Source of the DNA: JAHDFB01 sp964607315
Lineage (GTDB): Bacteria > Bacteroidota > Bacteroidia > Chitinophagales > Saprospiraceae
Length of the DNA: 15,614 nucleotides
Direction of reading: 5' to 3'
Assembly: GCA_964607315.1 (NCBI GenBank)
Contig: CAZSKA010000061.1
Span: 1-15,614, forward strand
Numbering within the stretch: position 1 is the stretch's first letter; every line of letters starts with the position of its first letter. Positions 1 to 7,676 of this stretch are shown piece by piece. Made by a program: the position numbers and the translations under genes. The notes beneath the pieces were generated by a model, which saw only the letters and a program-made list of their open reading frames with translations, was not told the origin of the DNA and did not search any database.

Positions 1-980
1 CATAATATACAGCCCAGAATCAAGGGCAAATCATAACTTAATAAGGCATTTACTGTAAGGGAACCTAGTCCTTTATAATTAAATACAGTTTCTACAAAAA
101 AAGCTCCTGTAAGAAGACTCGCTAACCATCCTAATGATGCGGTCCCTATAACATTCTTAGCATTAGCAAGAACATGCTTCCTTAAAATTTGGGCGTAAGC
201 CAAACCTTTTGCTTTTGCAGTCCTAACATAAGGTGCATTAATTATATCTAAAATCGCAGATCTCGTTATCTGCGTAATCACAGAAAGCGGTCTAACTCCA
301 AGAGATAATGCAGGCAAAAGTAAGTTTTTCCACCTAACCACATCATTACCTAATTCATCTATTTCATAGATACTACCCTGCAAATTCAAACCCGTAAATG
401 GCCCTAAAAACCATGCAAATAGAAGTGCAAAAGCCATTGCTATCACATAACTAGGCAAACTATAACCAAAAGCTGTGAACGCCAATATAGTTTTGTCCAA
501 TATTGAATTATAATTCAAGGCACTACACAAACCAAAAAGAACACCTAATATGAGAGCAATTATAAAAGCACTTAATGCCAGATATATTGTCAAAGGAATA
601 GCTTCAGCAAGCATTGATGACACATTCCTTCCTGTTTGAAAGGATTTTCGCAAATAAGGTTTCTTTACAATAAAGTCCTTTTTTCCAAAATTCACAAGAG
701 CTACATAAGAATAGGAAACATTATCTCTTCTATCATCAGCTAATAATTGTAAAGGCGAAAGGTCTACTAGATATTCCCACAACTGGACTTTTAATGGTTT
801 ATTTAATCCTAGTTCAGCACGCTTTGACTCCACCGTTTCTATATCCGCTCTTTGTCCAAAAGTTAATCTAGAAGGATCAACTTGTCCCAAATAAATAAGT
901 GAACTTATAAAGATGGAGACAATTACAAGTACTAGAACGCCATATAATAGCCGCCCAATAATGTACTTTAGATGTTCCAT
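1..980 (-). CDS. ABC transporter permease, DppB/OppB type (partial, 3' end outside window)
   Basis: I translated this frame by hand from ATG at 980; it stays open to the left edge (326 codons plus 2 nt). The protein is an inner-membrane permease of the peptide/nickel (BPD_transp_1) class. A first membrane helix lies at about residues 6-30 (RLLYGVLVLVIVSIF), followed by a region with the family motif ELGLNKPLKVQLWEYL. Further helices include IPLTIYLALSAFIIALILG and a stretch around FGYSLPSYVIAMAFALL. The cytoplasmic EAA-like loop that docks on the ATPase is visible as YVRTAKAKGLAYAQILRKHV, followed by LASLLTGAFFVETVFNYKGLG. Between the LGLNKP motif and the SFQTGRNVSSML segment there are about 40 residues where canonical DppB/OppB has a short GDxGxS stretch. 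A DppC-like permease, ATPases or binding protein may follow beyond the left edge. The substrate is unknown; oligopeptides are the default guess. Confidence 0.85.
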   Translation of the reverse strand, partial: MEHLKYIIGRLLYGVLVLVIVSIFISSLIYLGQVDPSRLTFGQRADIETVESKRAELGLNKPLKVQLWEYLVDLSPLQLLADDRRDNVSYSYVALVNFGKKDFIVKKPYLRKSFQTGRNVSSMLAEAIPLTIYLALSAFIIALILGVLFGLCSALNYNSILDKTILAFTAFGYSLPSYVIAMAFALLFAWFLGPFTGLNLQGSIYEIDELGNDVVRWKNLLLPALSLGVRPLSVITQITRSAILDIINAPYVRTAKAKGLAYAQILRKHVLANAKNVIGTASLGWLASLLTGAFFVETVFNYKGLGSLTVNALLSYDLPLILGCIL

Positions 981-1060
981 ATGATGATTATTTCACAATA
1001 ATTTGCCGAGAATACAACAATATTAAAATTTTCTTTCATATTCGTTTCACAAACTGTAAC

Positions 1061-1097
1061 CAAACTTAAATTTATGTGTTACAGATAAGTCAACAAA
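1061..1097 (-). promoter_or_regulatory. Candidate promoter for the ABC permease
   Basis: Read on the minus strand, TAAGTTTG (1061-1068) matches the Bacteroidota -7 consensus TAnnTTTG exactly. A TTG at 1091-1093, directly beside a TTTG at 1094-1097, lies 22 nt upstream and could act as the -33 element, near the long end of accepted spacing. It would give a leader of about 75 nt before the ATG at 980. The region is shared with the divergent bshC promoter, for which I see only an imperfect match (TAAATTTA, 1067-1074). Confidence 0.35.
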
Positions 1098-1109
1098 CGA
1101 AACAAAAGA

Positions 1110-2696
1110 ATGCTATATAAAGGAATTTCTTACGAAGTAATCAACCAATTCTCGGAAAGAGATAAAGCGTATCAAAAAGGAGATGAAAGATTACAAGAAT
1201 TCATCGCTTACCCATTTCAGGAATCTCAGAAAGAGAACCTAATCAACGATAGGAAAAAATTTCCTGTCGATAGAGAACTTCTTGTCAACCAAATCAAGGC
1301 TCAATACGAAGGCACTGATTATTATGATTTTATAAAAGAAAATTGTGATAGTCTAAATTCTGAGAATTGTTTCACCGTAACAACGGCTCATCAGCCATCA
1401 TTAATGCTAGGTCCTCTCTACTATATCTACAAGATTTGTAGTGCCATTAATTTAGCAAAGAAATGGTCTGATAAGGAGCATAAAATCATACCTATTTTTA
1501 TTCTCGGAGCTGAAGATCATGACTTTGATGAAATCAATCATTTACATCTATTTAACAAAAGAGTGGAATGGGATTCTAATCAGACGGGTGCGACAGGTAG
1601 AATGAATAAAGACGGCATTGAAGAAGTGATAGAGCAAATCTCAGGCATCCTGGGCGAGAGTATGTATGCAGATGATCTAAGGACAAAAATGGCTTACGCC
1701 CAAAGTCATTCTGACTCATATGGATCATTCATTTTTCATTTTATCAATCAGATTTTTGCTAAGCATGGTTTGATTGTAATGAACTTTGACAATAAAGGTT
1801 TTAAAAAGGCGTTTTCTCCTATTCTTAAAAAAGAAATGTTAACTAATTTCTCTAAGCCTTTGGTAACAAGCACACAAGAGTCATTAGCAGCTAAGGGATT
1901 TAAAGATCAGGCGTTTTCTAGAGATATTAATTTGTTTTATCTAACGAAAACCTCTAGAAATAGAATTGAATTAGAAAATAGCAAATACAATATTTTAGAT
2001 ACTGACATCTCATTTACAGAAGAGGAGATTATTTCTGAAATTGAAAATAATCCAGAAAACTTTAGCCCAAATGTGGTTATGAGACCACTTTATCAAGAAA
2101 CTATATTGCCTAATCTTGCATATATTGGCGGAGGAGGTGAACTTGCTTATTGGATGGAAAGAAAAAGTCAGTTTGCAGAAGCAGGTGTTTTCTATCCTAT
2201 GTTAATTCGAAGAAAATCTGCTATGTGGATTACTAAAGGTGTGACAAAAGCATTAAATAAAATTGGACTTGGTTTCAACGATTTACTTATTGACAATGAT
2301 CAATTAATTAAGAATTTCGCATTAGAAAATTCAGAACATTCTGTTGAATTTGATGAGGAATATCATACAATAAATAATGCTTATGAAAACATTTCTAAAA
2401 AGGCAGGAAAGATAGATGCGAGTTTGGTAGGTAAACTAGAAGCAATGAAAACGAATCATGTAAAGGCTCTAGAGAAAATACAAACTAGATTGGTTCGTGC
2501 AATAAAGCAATCGCAGGAAGTTCAAACAAACAAGATTCTAAAAACAAAAGAACAATTATTCCCTAACAATGGACTTCAAGAAAGAAAAACAAATTTCATG
2601 GAAATCTACCTTAATCATGGCCCAGCTATGATTGATATATTGATTGATAATTGCGACCCTTTTGACAAAGAAATGTTATTAGTTTATGAAGAATAA
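1110..2696 (+). CDS. bshC: Bacillithiol biosynthesis cysteine-adding enzyme BshC
   Basis: BshC is thought to join cysteine to glucosaminyl-malate, the last step of bacillithiol synthesis in the cytoplasm. The protein has 528 residues, the usual family length. Recognisable family motifs are TTAHQPSLMLGPLYYIYK at 91-108 and IFILGAEDHDFDEINH at 129-144, which line the nucleotide-type binding pocket of the Rossmann-like core. Further matches are the glycine-rich YIGGGGELAYW segment and the C-terminal coiled-coil region at roughly 425-475. The start at 1110 is an ATG with no Shine-Dalgarno sequence, as is normal in this phylum. It diverges from the ABC permease and ends 2 bp before the converging accD. 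bshA and bshB are not in the window, so the pathway must be completed elsewhere. BshC's exact chemistry has been debated, since in some species bacillithiol is still made without it. Confidence 0.93.
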   Translation: MLYKGISYEVINQFSERDKAYQKGDERLQEFIAYPFQESQKENLINDRKKFPVDRELLVNQIKAQYEGTDYYDFIKENCDSLNSENCFTVTTAHQPSLMLGPLYYIYKICSAINLAKKWSDKEHKIIPIFILGAEDHDFDEINHLHLFNKRVEWDSNQTGATGRMNKDGIEEVIEQISGILGESMYADDLRTKMAYAQSHSDSYGSFIFHFINQIFAKHGLIVMNFDNKGFKKAFSPILKKEMLTNFSKPLVTSTQESLAAKGFKDQAFSRDINLFYLTKTSRNRIELENSKYNILDTDISFTEEEIISEIENNPENFSPNVVMRPLYQETILPNLAYIGGGGELAYWMERKSQFAEAGVFYPMLIRRKSAMWITKGVTKALNKIGLGFNDLLIDNDQLIKNFALENSEHSVEFDEEYHTINNAYENISKKAGKIDASLVGKLEAMKTNHVKALEKIQTRLVRAIKQSQEVQTNKILKTKEQLFPNNGLQERKTNFMEIYLNHGPAMIDILIDNCDPFDKEMLLVYEE

Positions 2697-2698
2697 AA

Positions 2699-3565
2699 CT
2701 AATCTTCTTGTTCTGCTAATACTTTGTTATCAAATACCGTAAGTAGACTACCTAATTTTTCTTTTAAATCGCCTCTGTCCACGATAAAATCTAGGAATCC
2801 ATGTTCTAGTAAAAATTCTGAAGTCTGAAAACCTTCAGGTAAATCTTTTTTGATGGTTTCTTTGATTACTCTAGGACCGGCAAAGCCAATTAAAGCATTA
2901 GGTTCTGCAAAATTAATATCACCTAGCATGGCGAAAGAAGCTGAAACTCCACCTGTTGTAGGATCCGTAAGGAAACTAAAATAAGGTACACCTTCTTTTG
3001 CTAGTTGTGATAATTTCGCTGAAGTTTTGGCCATCTGCATTAGAGAAAATGCAGCTTCCATCATTCTAGCTCCTCCTGATTTCGAAATAATCATAAAAGG
3101 TGTTCGTTCTGCAATAGCGAGATCAATTGCTCTGGAAATTCTCTCCCCCACTACACTACCCATTGATCCTCCAATAAATCCAAAATCCATAGCTGCAATT
3201 ATTAAAGGTTTTCTTGCTACCTTTCCTTTCGCAACAGTTATAGCATCAGATAAACCACTTTTGGTATGTGCAGCTTTTAATCGATCTGGATAAGTCTTAA
3301 TGTCTTTAAAGCTTAAAGGATCTTCACTTACTATATTGTCAAAGTGTAATGTATATTGACCATCAAAAATTAGATCGAAATAATCATGAGAACCAATTCG
3401 AGCATGGTAATTACAGCACGTACACTTAAAGAAATTATCCTTTAACTCCTTTATAGTACTAGTTTCTCCACATGACTTACACTTATGCCATAGGCCATCT
3501 GGAGCCTCTTTCTTATATCTAGTGGCAGTTTGAATCCCGTCTTTTAACCTTTTAAACCAACCCAT
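2699..3565 (-). CDS. accD: Acetyl-CoA carboxylase carboxyltransferase subunit beta
   Basis: This is the beta half of the carboxyltransferase that moves CO2 from biotin to acetyl-CoA to make malonyl-CoA for fatty acid synthesis; it works in the cytoplasm with AccA. Counting from the ATG at 3565 (288 aa), a four-Cys zinc ribbon is present with C29-x2-C32 and C48-x2-C51. The crotonase-type core follows, with GGSMGSVVGE at 132-141, SGGARM at 163-168 and PTTGGVSASFAMLGD at 202-216. These are the acetyl-CoA-binding and oxyanion-forming segments. The frame can be extended one codon to a TTG at 3568, but ATG is the better start. The length is typical for the phylum. It converges with bshC and diverges from dapB across 84 bp. 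accA is not in the window. Confidence 0.96.
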   Translation of the reverse strand: MGWFKRLKDGIQTATRYKKEAPDGLWHKCKSCGETSTIKELKDNFFKCTCCNYHARIGSHDYFDLIFDGQYTLHFDNIVSEDPLSFKDIKTYPDRLKAAHTKSGLSDAITVAKGKVARKPLIIAAMDFGFIGGSMGSVVGERISRAIDLAIAERTPFMIISKSGGARMMEAAFSLMQMAKTSAKLSQLAKEGVPYFSFLTDPTTGGVSASFAMLGDINFAEPNALIGFAGPRVIKETIKKDLPEGFQTSEFLLEHGFLDFIVDRGDLKEKLGSLLTVFDNKVLAEQED

Positions 3566-3584
3566 CAATTAAAATTTTGAAACG

Positions 3585-3616
3585 TAAAAGTAAAGAATAC
3601 CTATTATTATTCCAAT
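3585..3616 (-). promoter_or_regulatory. Weak candidate promoter for accD
   Basis: On the minus strand TACTTTTA (3585-3592) matches the -7 consensus TAnnTTTG in all but the last base. ATTG (3613-3616) lies 20 nt upstream as an imperfect -33 element. It would start transcription about 15 nt before the accD ATG. The region is AT-rich, so a chance match is quite possible. Confidence 0.28.
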
Positions 3617-3649
3617 TTAAATCATTTTTACGGCAACAAAAATGTAGAT

Positions 3650-4375
3650 ATGAAAAAACTAGCTCTGTTAGGATATGGAAAAATGGGTAAAATGATTGCC
3701 TCACTAGCTGAAAAAGAAGGGTTATCAGTTGTATATATTAATGATGGAGATCATCCTTTCAATAGGGAAAAATTGAAAGAATGTGACGTAGCTATTGACT
3801 TTAGTGTACCTACTGCGGCATTTGAGAATGTAAGCAACTGTATAAAAGAAGGTATTCCTGTCATAAGTGGGACAACTGGATGGTTAGACAAACTTCCCAT
3901 AGTTAGAGGGATGATAAATGAACATCCAGATTCTGCATTTATGTATGGAAGTAATTATTCTATAGGAGCAAATATATTTTTTCTAATTAACACTCAACTA
4001 GCAAAACTTGCCAGCAGTCAGGATTATGCACTTGAGATTACTGAAACACATCATACAACTAAATTAGATTCTCCAAGTGGAACTGCAATAAGTTTAGCGA
4101 ACGATATCATATCTCAAACGAATAAGGATAAATGGATTAACGAGGAATCAGATGACCCAAATACCGTTCCTATCATTTCTATTCGAGAGACAGGCGTAAA
4201 AGGGACACATGTTGTTCAATACAAAAATGAAATTGATGAGATTACTATAGAACATAGAGCTTTTTCTAGAGAAGGATTTGCCTTAGGTGCATTAAAGGCT
4301 GCAAAATGGCTAATTAATAAAAATGGGTTCTACAACGTCCAAGAATTCATAAAAGATGATTTACTGAAATCTTAA
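3650..4375 (+). CDS. dapB: 4-hydroxy-tetrahydrodipicolinate reductase
   Basis: DapB reduces 4-hydroxy-tetrahydrodipicolinate with NAD(P)H in the diaminopimelate branch that supplies lysine and peptidoglycan. The 241-residue protein has the N-terminal dinucleotide-binding motif GYGKMG at 8-13, the GTTGW segment at 74-78 and SNYSIG at 101-106. The substrate and catalytic motif follows as ETHHTTKLDSPSGTA (132-146), with the His pair at 134-135 and Lys138. It is shorter than the E. coli enzyme (273 aa), as is usual in Bacteroidota, where the N-terminal domain is trimmed. The ATG at 3650 starts directly at the Rossmann strand. It is followed by dnaG after 19 bp in the same orientation, so the two are probably co-transcribed. 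I see no clear promoter in the 84 bp upstream. Confidence 0.95.
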   Translation: MKKLALLGYGKMGKMIASLAEKEGLSVVYINDGDHPFNREKLKECDVAIDFSVPTAAFENVSNCIKEGIPVISGTTGWLDKLPIVRGMINEHPDSAFMYGSNYSIGANIFFLINTQLAKLASSQDYALEITETHHTTKLDSPSGTAISLANDIISQTNKDKWINEESDDPNTVPIISIRETGVKGTHVVQYKNEIDEITIEHRAFSREGFALGALKAAKWLINKNGFYNVQEFIKDDLLKS

Positions 4376-4394
4376 TTCTTTACATTTGTAACTA

Positions 4395-6341
4395 ATGATT
4401 ACTCCAAAGTCTATAGAGGAAGTTAAAAACGTAATGCGCGTTGATGAAGTTTTAGGTGAATTCCTAGATCTCAGACGTGCAGGTGTAAATTTAAAAGGCC
4501 GTTGTCCTTTTCATGATGAAAAAACACCTTCGTTTGTAGTTTCACCAGCGAAAGGCATCTACAAGTGTTTTGGTTGTGGAAAGGCAGGTGACTCTGTAAG
4601 ATTTTTGATGGACCATGAACAACTAAGTTATCCTGAAGCTATTCGTTGGCTAGCAGATAAATATAGAATAGAACTTGAAGAAACCGCAGTAAGTCAAGAG
4701 GTCAGAGAGGAATTACAGAAAAAAGATAGCCTTTTTATTATCAATGGCTTTGCTCAAAAAGTTCTTCATGAACACATGATGGAATCTCAAGAAGGTCGTT
4801 TGGTTGGTTTATCATATTTTAAGGAAAGAGGTTTCTTAGAAAAAACAATCATCCAATGGGGCTTAGGATTTTCCCCAGAAGATCGGCATTTTCTATTTAA
4901 TAACTTGAAAGAAAATTCCTACAACCTAGACCTTGCACACGAACTAGGCTTGCTAAAAAACAATAGAGATTTTTTCCATTCGAGAATCATGTTTCCTATA
5001 CGAAATTTGAGTGGCAAGGTAATTGGAATGGGGGCTAGAACACTTTCATCTGACAAAAAGATTCCTAAATACATCAATTCGCCTGAAAGTGACATTTACA
5101 ATAAAAGAAAGACTTTATTCGGTCTATATTTTGCTAAAACTGCTATTCGAAAACAAGACTCTTGTTTTATTGTAGAAGGTTATACGGATGTAATTAGTCT
5201 TCATCAAAATGGAGTAGAAAATGTAGTTGCTTCTTCTGGTACTTCTCTGACAACGGAGCAAATTCTTCTTATAAGAAGATTTTCTGAGAATGTGATCATG
5301 TTATTTGACGGTGATAATGCAGGAATAAAAGCTGCTTTACGAGGATTAGATCTTATTTTGGAACAAGACATGAACGTAAAATTGCTTCTTTTACCAGATG
5401 GAGAAGATCCTGATTCATTCATTAAAAAAGAAGGTTCACAGAAATTCAAAGCATACACCCAAGAAAATTCCAAAGACTTTATTCTTTTCAAAATTGATCT
5501 TTTACTTAATGAAGCTGGAAATGATCCAGTAAAAAGAGCAAAAGTTATAAAGGATATCGTCCAATCTATTTCAAAGATAAACGATCCACTTAAAAGAAAT
5601 GAATACATCAAGCTTGCTTCAAACTTGCTTGACTTAAAAGAAGAAATGCTTCAAAAAGAAGCTAATAAATTCATTTCAGAAAGAAACCAAAAAGAACAAC
5701 AAAAGAGAAGACGTGAAGAATTTCAGAGCGAAGCAACATGGAACGAAACCTCTCCTCCTCTACCCGATCAAATAAGCACTCCAGCATACAAGTTTGATTC
5801 AGATATACATCAAGAAAGAGATATCATTAGAATCCTTGTTACGCTTGGTGACAAATTCATTGATCCTGAACAAACATTAACTGTAGGAGCCTATCTCTAC
5901 AATGAAGTATTCCCTATCGTTGAAACATTTAATGATGAACTGAGTAAAAAAATAATCAAGTCAATTCCTAGCTTGATAGAAAGCCACAAAATTCTCAGCC
6001 CACAGATATTCCTTTCTCACCCTGATGAACATATTTCTCAATTAGCAATAGAACTTAACGCTGACAAATATTCTTATGCTAACTGGAAAAAACGAGGCAT
6101 AGAATTACAAACACAGAAGATGCCTGAAGAAAACTTCCTAAAAGATAGCATCAATGCTATTCTCAGATTAAAAAGTAAAAAGCTTGTTTCGATATTGGAA
6201 GAAAATAGAAAAGACATCGAAGAACTATCGAAAACTAATTCTCCTGAGCTTGTAATCAAACTTAAAGTATATCAGAAGTTAAAGGAAGATATTACTACGA
6301 TAAACAAATTACTTGGGGCAGTAATTCTAAAACCCAGATAA
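4395..6341 (+). CDS. dnaG: DNA primase
   Basis: DnaG makes the short RNA primers for Okazaki fragments and works with the replicative helicase DnaB. The 648-residue protein shows the full domain order. An N-terminal zinc finger has C37, H40, C58 and C61 (CPFH...CFGC). The catalytic core carries the KYINSPESDIYNKR motif at 225-238. The TOPRIM fold has the metal-binding Glu in VEGYTD (260-265) and the Asp residues of DGDNAG (305-310). The C-terminal part is Lys/Glu-rich and weakly conserved, as expected for the helicase-interaction domain. The start at 4395 lies 19 bp after dapB. The stop is 3 bp from the stop of the converging rimM. No truncation or missing catalytic residue is seen. Confidence 0.97.
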   Translation: MITPKSIEEVKNVMRVDEVLGEFLDLRRAGVNLKGRCPFHDEKTPSFVVSPAKGIYKCFGCGKAGDSVRFLMDHEQLSYPEAIRWLADKYRIELEETAVSQEVREELQKKDSLFIINGFAQKVLHEHMMESQEGRLVGLSYFKERGFLEKTIIQWGLGFSPEDRHFLFNNLKENSYNLDLAHELGLLKNNRDFFHSRIMFPIRNLSGKVIGMGARTLSSDKKIPKYINSPESDIYNKRKTLFGLYFAKTAIRKQDSCFIVEGYTDVISLHQNGVENVVASSGTSLTTEQILLIRRFSENVIMLFDGDNAGIKAALRGLDLILEQDMNVKLLLLPDGEDPDSFIKKEGSQKFKAYTQENSKDFILFKIDLLLNEAGNDPVKRAKVIKDIVQSISKINDPLKRNEYIKLASNLLDLKEEMLQKEANKFISERNQKEQQKRRREEFQSEATWNETSPPLPDQISTPAYKFDSDIHQERDIIRILVTLGDKFIDPEQTLTVGAYLYNEVFPIVETFNDELSKKIIKSIPSLIESHKILSPQIFLSHPDEHISQLAIELNADKYSYANWKKRGIELQTQKMPEENFLKDSINAILRLKSKKLVSILEENRKDIEELSKTNSPELVIKLKVYQKLKEDITTINKLLGAVILKPR

Positions 6342-6344
6342 GAA

Positions 6345-6839
6345 CTACAAGTCTAAAATACCTTCTGGTAAATCCATTTGAATTAAGGATTGATCAACGT
6401 CGATTTGAAGTATAAGTTCTTCATGTATAGGAATCATAATTTCCTTCTCTTCTCGATTAATTATTGCATAAAGATGTCCTGCAATTGTTCTAATCTCTTC
6501 TATTTCACCCACTAACATTTCCTTGTCAAATAAATTAAAATTTACTAGAAAATCTCTTTCATCTTCTATTAAGTCTACATCATCTAACTGTAGATAGAGT
6601 GCTTTATTATGAATCTTAGCTGCACTTTCTACATCAATCACATCATCTAACTGGATCATTTTTTTTGAACTGTTTAGTTCTACGACTCTATAAGGAACAT
6701 AATAGTCATCATGCATAATCCATAAGAATTCAGCTTTTTGCACATGTTCTTTATAATCAGAAAACAGTTTATACTTCAGAAATCCTTCAGTTCCAAAACT
6801 TCTTTGAAGGCTTCCTACTTTCACGAAATTACTTGCCAT
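6345..6839 (-). CDS. rimM: Ribosome maturation factor RimM
   Basis: RimM binds ribosomal protein S19 and helps assemble the head of the 30S subunit. Counting from the ATG at 6839 (164 aa), the N-terminal RimM barrel begins VKVGSLQRSFGTEG (6-19), a divergent form of the usual VGxIxxxxGxxG opening. A PRC-barrel-like domain follows from about residue 95, with DKEMLVGEIEEI and EIMIPIHEELI, and the end LPEGILDL (157-164) is the classic RimM C-terminus. The ATG overlaps the stop of the upstream lipoprotein gene by 11 nt, which suggests translational coupling. The frame also runs to an in-frame TTG at 6845, which I consider less likely. In many bacteria rimM sits between rpsP and trmD; neither is here. 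Confidence 0.88.
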   Translation of the reverse strand: MASNFVKVGSLQRSFGTEGFLKYKLFSDYKEHVQKAEFLWIMHDDYYVPYRVVELNSSKKMIQLDDVIDVESAAKIHNKALYLQLDDVDLIEDERDFLVNFNLFDKEMLVGEIEEIRTIAGHLYAIINREEKEIMIPIHEELILQIDVDQSLIQMDLPEGILDL

Positions 6840-7605
6840 AGTCAATTAAAAACATTTCAAGTCCATAACCTTTCTCCGCTTTTAGCTCCCATGGAATTGT
6901 ATCACATACCGCACTTAAGCATTGAGTATCAACTACAAGGTGTCTTTTATAAACAAGACCAATGTTTCGCGCGTACTTCTCTATAATCAATCGTCTATTC
7001 AGTTTATTTTGCGAGTCTATTGGAAGTGTTGGATCAAAGTTATCAGCATTCTGAATAGTTACTACATCTTGATACATAACACCTTTAATTTCTTCTTCTT
7101 CATTTATTGAAATCACTTTATAATCGAAATCTATAAACAGTTCGAGATTTTCTCCTCCTACATTAATTACAGTATTAGCGTTGACAAAGGCATTACCATC
7201 CCATGATTCATCAATTTCTATAGGATATACCATTTTTATAAACTTAAGATTTTCCTCTGTTCTGGTCATAGTAGAAATATTTTGACTGGTCGCCCATTGA
7301 TCTGTTGGAATTTCTACACTGGCGCTATCAGCTCTATATAATCTTTCTATTCTATAAATTGTATCAGCTACTTGATCCAAAAACTCCTCTACTATCTCTT
7401 CTCTTATAAAAGAGCTGGTTGTATCAACCGCATTACCTAATTCTCTATAAATTACACTATCAACTTGGTATTCCCAGTATAAACCAAGATCTAGTGGATA
7501 ATAGTCATAGCCAAAATCTATATCGAAATCTCCAGTTTCTGAAGGGCATGCCATAAATAATGGTGTGGCTAATAAAAGGAACATTAAATAAAGTGTATTT
7601 CTCAT
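6829..7605 (-). CDS. Hypothetical lipoprotein, unrecognised family
   Basis: I do not recognise a named family. The 258-residue protein starts with a short hydrophobic signal and a lipobox, LFMAC, with Cys20 as the lipid-attachment residue. It is therefore predicted to be membrane-anchored, and the acidic stretch after CPSETGDFDIDF resembles the sort of sequence linked to surface display in this phylum. After the anchor comes YYPLDLGLYWEYQVDS (35-50), a pattern I associate with many uncharacterised Bacteroidota lipoproteins that open with 'PL..G..W.Y'. The rest looks beta-rich with alternating polar and hydrophobic residues, ending in two nearby Cys (QCLSAVC). It lies between mnmA (71 bp upstream) and rimM (11-nt overlap) on the same strand, so it is probably part of that transcript. 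No function can be assigned. Confidence 0.8.
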   Translation of the reverse strand: MRNTLYLMFLLLATPLFMACPSETGDFDIDFGYDYYPLDLGLYWEYQVDSVIYRELGNAVDTTSSFIREEIVEEFLDQVADTIYRIERLYRADSASVEIPTDQWATSQNISTMTRTEENLKFIKMVYPIEIDESWDGNAFVNANTVINVGGENLELFIDFDYKVISINEEEEIKGVMYQDVVTIQNADNFDPTLPIDSQNKLNRRLIIEKYARNIGLVYKRHLVVDTQCLSAVCDTIPWELKAEKGYGLEMFLIDYGK

Positions 7606-7676
7606 TCATTCATTTTTCTACAAAACAATACGGAATATTAACTAATTTTATTTTCCAAAGATTCACTTTAAATCAG

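Noticed and set aside
2688..2707. Stem at the bshC/accD junction as a bidirectional terminator
   Set aside because: Only a 5-bp AT-rich stem with a 10-nt loop and no T run; too weak to call.
3027..3293. Open frame on the plus strand inside accD
   Set aside because: It lies wholly antisense to well-conserved accD coding sequence and its translation resembles no protein.
3566..3568. TTG start for accD one codon upstream of ATG
   Set aside because: The ATG directly follows and gives the standard length; TTG starts are uncommon in this phylum. The same reasoning applied to rimM (TTG 6845) and the GntR gene (TTG 9165).
5204..5611. Minus-strand frame of 135 codons inside dnaG
   Set aside because: Antisense to the TOPRIM and following region of dnaG, with Ser/Phe-rich composition typical of an antisense shadow.
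6738..7110. Plus-strand frames across the rimM/lipoprotein junction
   Set aside because: Both are antisense to supported genes and look like low-complexity shadow translations.
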